From contig DBNL01000045.1 of NCBI GenBank assembly GCA_002299785.1, positions 1 through 10,512 of the forward strand: a stretch of DNA of 10,512 nucleotides, written 5' to 3'. This DNA is from Verrucomicrobia bacterium UBA673. Its GTDB lineage: Bacteria > Verrucomicrobiota > Verrucomicrobiia > Limisphaerales > UBA1096. The notes under the pieces were generated by a model, which did no database searches, was not told where the DNA came from, and saw nothing but the letters and a program-made list of their open reading frames with translations. Shown piece after piece: positions 6,928 to 10,512 of the stretch. The translations under genes and the position numbers were made by a program. Within the stretch, counting starts at the first letter, position 1; each line of letters opens with the position of its first letter.

Positions 6928-7308
6928 TCAGGAGCTACCCGCTTGGCCAAGCGGGTTTTTGGCGAAGCAGTATTCCTCGACGACTTGGCCTTTGATGAGA
7001 TGTTCCTGAATGATGCGCTCGAGGACTTCCGGCGTGCAGGAGTGGTACCAAGCTCCCTCGGGATAGACGACCGTTATGGGGCCGCGTGTGCAAACGCGGA
7101 GGCAGTTGGCCTTGGTCCGGTAGACTTTTGGCTCTAGACAAACGAGGCCGAGCTCCTTGAGCCGTGTTTTCAAGAACGCCCACGACTCGAGACCGGCCGC
7201 CTTGGAGCAGCACTCCGGTTTGGTTTGGTCGGCACAAAGAAGAATATGGCGCTCAAACGTTTGTAAGCCAAGCGCCGCAGAGACTTTTTCGAGTTGTTCG
7301 TCGGCCAC
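6928..7308 (-). CDS. Thioredoxin-like [2Fe-2S] ferredoxin domain protein
   Basis: This 126-residue protein starts at GTG 7308, the only start codon available after the upstream stop. The pattern HILLCADQTKPECC (21-34) plus NCLRVCTRGP (68-77) is that of the thioredoxin-fold [2Fe-2S] ferredoxins (NuoE/Shethna-like, cyanobacterial- and PVC-type small ferredoxins). C25, C33 or C34, C69 and C73 are the expected cluster ligands. VVYPEGAWYHSC and the EYCFAKNPL tail also fit this subfamily. It would carry single electrons in the cytosol to an unknown partner. The gene is cotranscribed with the secreted DUF1080 gene upstream, in the same frame and separated by TAA plus one codon. The two products occupy different compartments, so the pairing may reflect transcription only. 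The last residues (PLGQAG) are encoded by a perfect 20-bp palindrome and may be a recent extension. Confidence 0.88.
   Translation of the reverse strand: MADEQLEKVSAALGLQTFERHILLCADQTKPECCSKAAGLESWAFLKTRLKELGLVCLEPKVYRTKANCLRVCTRGPITVVYPEGAWYHSCTPEVLERIIQEHLIKGQVVEEYCFAKNPLGQAGSS
6937..6956 (+). terminator. Perfect 20-bp palindrome with T-run, overlapping the ferredoxin 3' end
   Basis: ACCCGCTTGG followed by its exact reverse complement CCAAGCGGGT forms a perfect palindrome, followed on the plus strand by a T-run (6956-6960). As RNA this gives an 8-bp stem closed by a GGCC or similar tetraloop plus U-tract, a plausible intrinsic terminator for plus-strand transcription leaving rsmB 216 bp upstream. 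It lies inside the antisense coding sequence of the ferredoxin. It is also the most symmetrical copy of the dispersed GCCAAGCG word, with both orientations fused. Whether it is a terminator, a DNA-protein site or both cannot be told from sequence. Confidence 0.55.
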
Positions 7309-7311
7309 AGG

Positions 7312-8574
7312 TTATTGGATCGGCTTTAGCTCCCGAATCCAGATGTTGCGGTATCGCACCGGGTTGCCGTGATCCTGTAACTTGATATGACCAGGGCCGT
7401 GCATGAGGTAGGGCTGGGTTTTCTTGTGCCCAAGAATGCCGGGAATCTCCACACCGTGCTGCGTTACCACGCCATTGTGCAGCACGGTGATAAGCGCCTT
7501 CTTAACTACTTTTCCATCCGAAAATTCAGGCATCTCGAAAATAATGTCGTAAGCCTGCCACTCACCCGGCCGCCGGCTGACGTTCACGCGCGGCGGGCGG
7601 AAGCCATATAGAGAACTGGCCTGTCCGTCCGGGTAGGTAAGGTTGTCGTAGTTGTCCTGCACCTGCACCTCGTAAAGCCCAGCGAGGAAGACCCCCGAGT
7701 TACCCCTGCCCTGGCTGCTGCTTTTCACCTCCGATGGCGATGCCCACTCGATGTGCAACTGCACGCTGCCAAATTTCTGGCGTGTCTGGATCGTGCCAGA
7801 TTTTTTGCCGCACTCGAAGAAGCCGTCGCGAACTTTCCACTTCGGCGGGTTGCCTTTGCCATCACTCCATGCATCAAGGTTTGTGCCGTCGAACAGCACG
7901 ATGGCGTCCGACGGCGGTGTGCCCGGCTCGTCCCGCGGCGACACTGTGCCGGGGTTTATTTGTCTAGGCTGCGGGCGGAACGGGTCGTGTACCACCCACG
8001 GCGTGCCGGGAATTTTGGGCGTGTTGGTGTAGCCAAATCGCACGCCTTTCAGCGACTCGATCTCAACGACGCGGTAGCCGCTCATCCCGTTAGCGCGGTT
8101 CGGGGTGGAAATCCCCCCGGTGTAGGACACCACGCCGACAATGTCGGATTTGCCAAGGCGGCTCCACTCGTCGCCGAAGCGGTATTCGTAAATGAGAAAT
8201 GCCCCGTCGAAGCCAAGCCGCAGTTCAACCTTGCCGGTGACATCGGCCTGACCAACAAGCGATTGTTCGCCATTACGGGATCGCATTGCATAAATCACGC
8301 CTTCCGAGCGGAACACGGAGGCATAACTGCCCTCCCCTGCGCTCAGGAAAATGCCACCAACACCCTCAATCGCGACTTCCTGCACCACGGCTTGAGCGAG
8401 CTCGCCGAGGTTGCGGCGCTTTACTTCCCAGCCGTCGGTATCGGGAATCTCAGCGAATTCACTCCAGCCCTCCTTGGAAAAGCTGGAATCCACAAAAAGC
8501 ACCTTGTCCCCCGCTTGGGCTGAAAGCAGTCCAAATGACAGGATCACCGTCGGAAAAAATGTTGTTTTGTTCAT
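7312..8574 (-). CDS. Secreted DUF1080 (3-keto-disaccharide hydrolase-like) protein with novel N-terminal domain
   Basis: ATG 8574 is chosen, giving 420 residues, because it opens a clean signal peptide (NKTTFFPTVILSFGLLSAQA-GD, cleavage about 21/22). The frame stays open 48 codons upstream, but that segment runs through the probable promoter of rpmI and would bury the signal. Residues about 224-417 are the DUF1080 domain, a concanavalin-like jelly roll: AIVLFDGTNLDAW, then GNSGVFLAGLYEVQVQD (291-307), GEWQAYDIIFEMP and the closing YRNIWIRELKP. Family members hydrolyse 3-keto-glycosides made by Gfo/Idh/MocA dehydrogenases, or act as glycan-binding modules. Residues 22 to about 185 form a further domain I do not recognise, strand-rich and possibly a second jelly roll, joined by a Pro-rich linker (188-222). 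The protein is periplasmic or extracellular. The ferredoxin gene follows directly. Its own promoter must lie in the 148-bp divergent spacer. Confidence 0.88.
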   Translation of the reverse strand: MNKTTFFPTVILSFGLLSAQAGDKVLFVDSSFSKEGWSEFAEIPDTDGWEVKRRNLGELAQAVVQEVAIEGVGGIFLSAGEGSYASVFRSEGVIYAMRSRNGEQSLVGQADVTGKVELRLGFDGAFLIYEYRFGDEWSRLGKSDIVGVVSYTGGISTPNRANGMSGYRVVEIESLKGVRFGYTNTPKIPGTPWVVHDPFRPQPRQINPGTVSPRDEPGTPPSDAIVLFDGTNLDAWSDGKGNPPKWKVRDGFFECGKKSGTIQTRQKFGSVQLHIEWASPSEVKSSSQGRGNSGVFLAGLYEVQVQDNYDNLTYPDGQASSLYGFRPPRVNVSRRPGEWQAYDIIFEMPEFSDGKVVKKALITVLHNGVVTQHGVEIPGILGHKKTQPYLMHGPGHIKLQDHGNPVRYRNIWIRELKPIQ

Positions 8575-8656
8575 ATTGGCAAATTTCTGGTTCGGAGTTG
8601 TAGCCCCCAGGCTGAGCATACTCCAGTCACAAAAAACAAAATAGTTTAAAAATGGC

Positions 8657-8685
8657 TTGAACAGTGCCAGAAGACTCACTAGATT
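8657..8685 (+). promoter_or_regulatory. Candidate sigma-70-type promoter for rpmI-rplT
   Basis: TTGAAC (8657-8662) and TAGATT (8680-8685) are separated by 17 bp, each matching four of six consensus positions. Transcription would start near 8692, giving a leader of about 30 nt that contains a seven-T tract (8694-8700) before the ribosome binding site. Its position in the divergent spacer just ahead of rpmI fits. The match is moderate, and the leader is too short for a classical L20-binding pseudoknot regulator. Confidence 0.4.
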
Positions 8686-8705
8686 TCCTTCCCTTTTTTT
8701 CAGGT

Positions 8706-8712
8706 AAGGGGG
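8706..8712 (+). promoter_or_regulatory. Ribosome binding site of rpmI
   Basis: AAGGGGG lies 10 nt before the ATG of rpmI. It is purine-rich and anti-Shine-Dalgarno-like, slightly far from the start, and one of only two clear sites in the window. Confidence 0.5.
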
Positions 8713-8722
8713 CCACATTTAG

Positions 8723-8935
8723 ATGCAGAAGAAACCTAAATCAATCAAGACGCGTAAGTCGGTAGCCAAGCGGTTCAAAATCACCGGCACGGGCAAGATC
8801 GTCCGTAATCGCCCGGGAAAGCGTCATCTTATGGCCAGTAAAAACGCCAAACGCCGTCGCAAACTAGGTACCCCAGCACTGGTGGACAAGACCGATTACG
8901 CCCGGGTGATGGAGAATCTGCCCTTCAGCCACTGA
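8723..8935 (+). CDS. rpmI: 50S ribosomal protein L35
   Basis: This 70-residue, very basic protein is of the usual L35 length (about 64-70). The sequence KSIKTRKSVAKRFKITGTGKIVRNRPGKRHL followed by KNAKRRRKLG is the typical L35 pattern of Lys/Arg-rich strands with the GTGK turn. L35 is a small late-assembly component of the large ribosomal subunit that contacts 23S rRNA. ATG 8723 is supported by the preceding AAGGGGG. It is first in the rpmI-rplT operon, with 41 bp to rplT. In most bacteria infC (IF-3) precedes it, but here a divergent secreted-protein gene does, so infC is elsewhere or lost from the cluster. The word GCCAAGCG occurs at 8765, encoding AKR. Confidence 0.97.
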   Translation: MQKKPKSIKTRKSVAKRFKITGTGKIVRNRPGKRHLMASKNAKRRRKLGTPALVDKTDYARVMENLPFSH

Positions 8936-8976
8936 GCTTTCTTTAGCCCAATCAAACCCGTTTTATTTAAGTAGCC

Positions 8977-9339
8977 ATGAGAGTCACCAACGCATCCGCC
9001 TCCCGCAAAAGACGCAAACGTATGATCGAAGCCGCCAAGGGCTTCCGTCTTCGCCGATCCAAGCTTTATCGCTACGCCAAGGACGCCGTCGAGCATGGGC
9101 GCCAATACGCCTATCGCGATCGCAAAAACAAAAAACGCACCTTCCGCGCCCTTTGGAATCTTCGCATCAACGCCGCCGCTCGGGACGCCGGCATCACTTA
9201 CAGCCGCTTCATCGAGGGCCTCAAGGCCGCCAAGATCGAGGTCAATCGCAAGGTACTCGCTGATCTGGCCGCCACCGACTCGGCCGCGTTCGGCGAACTG
9301 GTGAACAACGCCAAAAGCGCGCTCGAGGCCAAAGGTTGA
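8977..9339 (+). CDS. rplT: 50S ribosomal protein L20
   Basis: This 120-residue protein matches the standard L20 length (117-120). The long basic N-terminal helix (SRKRRKRMIEAAKGFRLRR, 9-27) threads into 23S rRNA during early large-subunit assembly. The globular C-terminus shows RKNKKRTFRALWNLRINAAAR and YSRFIEGLKAAKIEVNRKVLADLA, both diagnostic. L20 is essential for early 50S assembly and in several bacteria represses its own operon by binding the mRNA leader. No structured leader is obvious here. It lies 41 bp after rpmI with only a weak TTTAAG-like upstream element, so coupled translation is likely. A strong terminator follows. Confidence 0.97.
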   Translation: MRVTNASASRKRRKRMIEAAKGFRLRRSKLYRYAKDAVEHGRQYAYRDRKNKKRTFRALWNLRINAAARDAGITYSRFIEGLKAAKIEVNRKVLADLAATDSAAFGELVNNAKSALEAKG

Positions 9340-9366
9340 TAGCCTGGCCAAGTTGACTTTTTTAGT

Positions 9367-9397
9367 GGGCGGTCTTTAATGACCGCCCTCTTTGTTT
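9367..9397 (+). terminator. Intrinsic terminator/attenuator between rplT and pheS
   Basis: GGGCGGTC (9367-9374) pairs perfectly with GACCGCCC (9381-9388) around a TTTAAT loop and is followed by TCTTTGTTT. It begins 28 bp after the rplT stop and ends 21 bp before the pheS start. No promoter is evident for pheS in the 79-bp gap, so partial read-through, i.e. attenuation of pheS, is likely, recalling the attenuated pheST operon of E. coli. No Phe-rich leader peptide and no room for a T-box is seen. Confidence 0.85.
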
Positions 9398-9404
9398 CCA
9401 AACT

Positions 9405-9410
9405 AAGGAA
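9405..9410 (+). promoter_or_regulatory. Ribosome binding site of pheS
   Basis: AAGGAA lies 8 nt before the ATG at 9419, the best Shine-Dalgarno in the window. It fixes the pheS start and shows that this organism can use the signal although most genes here lack it. Confidence 0.75.
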
Positions 9411-9418
9411 ACCTGACC

Positions 9419-10423
9419 ATGTCATTCCTGGACGAAATTACCCCGCTAAAGGAAGCCGCCCTGCAGGCACTCCAAGCCGCCGACACCTTGCCCAAACTCG
9501 ACGATGTGCGTGTCCAGTACCTCGGCACCAATGGCCAGTTCACCGGACTGCTCAAGCAGATGGGTGCCTTGACCAAGGAGGACCGCCCAGCCGCCGGCAA
9601 GGCGGTCAACTTGGCCAAGGCCGAACTCATCCAGACGCTCGACCGACAACGCGAGGAACTCGAACTCGCCGCCGCAGCACCGCAACGCGCCACCGATTTC
9701 ACCGCTCCGGGACGCCGCCGTCCGCTTGGCAAGCAGCACCCACTCACACAAGTCACCGAGGAGATCGTTCGCAGCTTCCGCAAAATCGGATTCGCCGTGG
9801 CCGACGGCCCAGAAATCGAGAACGAGCGTTACTGCTTCGACGCCCTCAATACTCCTGCCGATCATCCCGCCCGCGACACGCAGGACACCTTCTTTCTGGA
9901 CACCGCCGACCGGCAGCTGCTCCGTACCCACACGTCTTCCGTCCAGATTCGCGTAATGGAGCAAAGCCCGCCGCCGATTCGCATCATCGTGCCTGGCCGC
10001 GTGTACCGCCGCGACACTGCCGACGCCACACACAACCCGACCTTCCACCAGATCGAGGGCCTGTACGTGGATCGGAATGTGACGATGGCCGACCTCAAGG
10101 GCACGGTTGAGTTTGTATTTAAGGAACTGCTCGGTAAGGAAGTGAAGCTGCGGTTCCGGCCGCATTACTTTTCCTATACAGAGCCAAGCCTCGAGATCGA
10201 CTTCAGCAGCGCCCTCGTCCGCAAGATGGGGAAGGAATGGCTCGAGATTGCCGGCTGCGGCATGGTACACCCGACGGTATTTGAGAACGTCGGGTACGAT
10301 CCTGAAGAATGGAGCGGCTGGGCTTTCGGCTTCGGCATCGAGCGCATCGCTATGATCCGCTACGGCATCAGCGACATTCGCCTTTTCTACGAAAACGACC
10401 TACGCTTCCTCGACCGCTTTTAG
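9419..10423 (+). CDS. pheS: Phenylalanyl-tRNA synthetase alpha subunit
   Basis: This complete 334-residue protein has the normal PheS length. The N-terminal coiled-coil tRNA-binding arm covers roughly residues 1-90. The class II catalytic core follows: motif 1 region GFAVADGPEIEN...FDALNTPADHPARDTQDTFF (124-159), the phenylalanine-site THTSS (170-174), motif 2 PGRVYRRDTADATHNPTFHQIEG (192-214, with R197), FRPHYFSYTEPS (246-257) and motif 3 GFGIERIAMIRYGI (304-317) with the ATP-binding arginine R309. The product charges tRNA-Phe as an (alpha-beta)2 tetramer with PheT. pheT normally follows but is not visible in the 89 bp after the stop. It is probably cotranscribed with rpmI-rplT by read-through of the terminator upstream. 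The word CTTGGCCAAG occurs at 9610, encoding LAK, and CGCTTGGC at 9723. Confidence 0.97.
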   Translation: MSFLDEITPLKEAALQALQAADTLPKLDDVRVQYLGTNGQFTGLLKQMGALTKEDRPAAGKAVNLAKAELIQTLDRQREELELAAAAPQRATDFTAPGRRRPLGKQHPLTQVTEEIVRSFRKIGFAVADGPEIENERYCFDALNTPADHPARDTQDTFFLDTADRQLLRTHTSSVQIRVMEQSPPPIRIIVPGRVYRRDTADATHNPTFHQIEGLYVDRNVTMADLKGTVEFVFKELLGKEVKLRFRPHYFSYTEPSLEIDFSSALVRKMGKEWLEIAGCGMVHPTVFENVGYDPEEWSGWAFGFGIERIAMIRYGISDIRLFYENDLRFLDRF

Positions 10424-10512
10424 CCCTTCACCAAGCGGGGCGGGTGCCCGCGGTTTGAATTTCCCCCAAGCGCACGAAAGCACGTGATTGGTATTTGCCA
10501 ACTGCGCACTTC
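10424..10512 (+). other. Post-pheS spacer with another copy of the CCAAGCGGG-CGGGT element
   Basis: CCAAGCGGGGCGGGT (10431-10445) matches the intergenic element at 1990-2003 except for one extra G. GCGGG (10435-10439) can pair with CCCGC (10447-10451) across a 7-base loop and is followed by GGTTTGAATTT, a weak terminator candidate. No start codon with coding potential is seen before the edge, so whether pheT follows in operon is undecided. Confidence 0.35.

Larger units (their letters stand above)
773..9730. repeat. Dispersed short word GCCAAGCG / CTTGGCCAAG (16 octamer copies)
   Basis: Hand scanning finds GCCAAGCG on the plus strand beginning at 1967, 1989, 2973, 6008, 6360, 6479, 6946, 7267 and 8765, and its complement CGCTTGGC at 773, 1501, 2556, 3526, 5735, 6940 and 9723. 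The palindrome CTTGGCCAAG is at 1985, 2558, 5737, 6942 and 9610. Near variants such as TTAGCCAAGC (2829) also occur. At about 57% G+C a given octamer like this is expected roughly 0.5 times on both strands and the decamer about 0.01 times. Copies sit in all kinds of genes and in spacers. In genes they are read in more than one frame (AKR, LAK, LGQA, SQA), so the constraint appears to act on DNA and not on protein. Confidence 0.7.

Noticed and set aside
7753..8523. Plus-strand ORF (256 codons) opposite the DUF1080 gene
   Set aside because: It is a mirror of a well-supported coding sequence, with no start signal and low-complexity composition typical of shadow frames.
8575..8718. 48-codon upstream extension of the DUF1080 protein
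   Set aside because: It would place the signal peptide internally and overlaps the divergent promoter region of rpmI.
9379..10110. ORF of 243 codons starting in the terminator loop ahead of pheS
   Set aside because: It runs in another frame through the pheS gene and is Arg/Pro/Ser-rich as expected of an off-frame reading. Its first codons (MTALFVSKL) are not Phe-rich enough for a leader peptide.
1..10512. CRISPR arrays, tRNA genes, insertion sequences, prophage or defence genes
   Set aside because: No spaced direct repeats, cloverleaf-like segments, transposases, integrases or defence domains were recognised on either strand.

Overview
The window looks like a chromosomal segment from the PVC group of bacteria, most likely a Verrucomicrobiota (Pedosphaera/Limisphaera-like) lineage. 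This is inferred from gene content, with no 16S or phylogeny. The supporting genes are a GreA-type transcript-cleavage factor of 644 residues (about four times the usual GreA length, a form also known from Chlamydiae), a Tat-exported Gfo/Idh/MocA oxidoreductase, a secreted DUF1080 (3-keto-glycoside hydrolase-like) protein and a PQQ-type beta-propeller. Those last families are greatly expanded in Verrucomicrobiota and Planctomycetota. Coding density is high, G+C is moderately high, GTG starts occur, and Shine-Dalgarno sequences are mostly weak or absent.

Layout from left to right: (1) the C-terminal part of a PQQ-like beta-propeller protein (+), convergent with a Tat-signal Gfo/Idh/MocA dehydrogenase (-). 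(2) After a short divergent gap holding two copies of a recurrent CTTGGCCAAGCG-type word, a two-gene operon (+) of a low-molecular-weight protein phosphatase and a fructosamine-kinase-family enzyme, a pair that suggests protein deglycation. (3) Convergent to it, the long greA (-) with a strong intrinsic terminator. (4) Divergent from greA, the 16S rRNA m5C methyltransferase rsmB (+). (5) A 206-bp AT-richer gap without a convincing gene. (6) A minus-strand pair of a secreted DUF1080 protein followed, after TAA and one codon, by a thioredoxin-like [2Fe-2S] ferredoxin whose last codons contain a perfect 20-bp palindrome. (7) The translation operon rpmI-rplT (+), an intrinsic terminator/attenuator, then pheS. 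infC, the usual gene before rpmI, is absent here. The window ends 89 bp after pheS, before any visible pheT.

Most of the window is ordinary core metabolism and translation. The most unusual signal is a dispersed short word. GCCAAGCG (both strands) occurs 16 times by hand count, and its palindromic form CTTGGCCAAG occurs five times, inside genes in several reading frames and in intergenic spacers, once as a terminator-like palindrome. This resembles the distribution of DNA-uptake or chromosome-organisation words in other bacteria, but its role here is unknown. No tRNA, rRNA, CRISPR array, insertion sequence or phage gene was seen. No gene-free stretch exceeds 300 bases.
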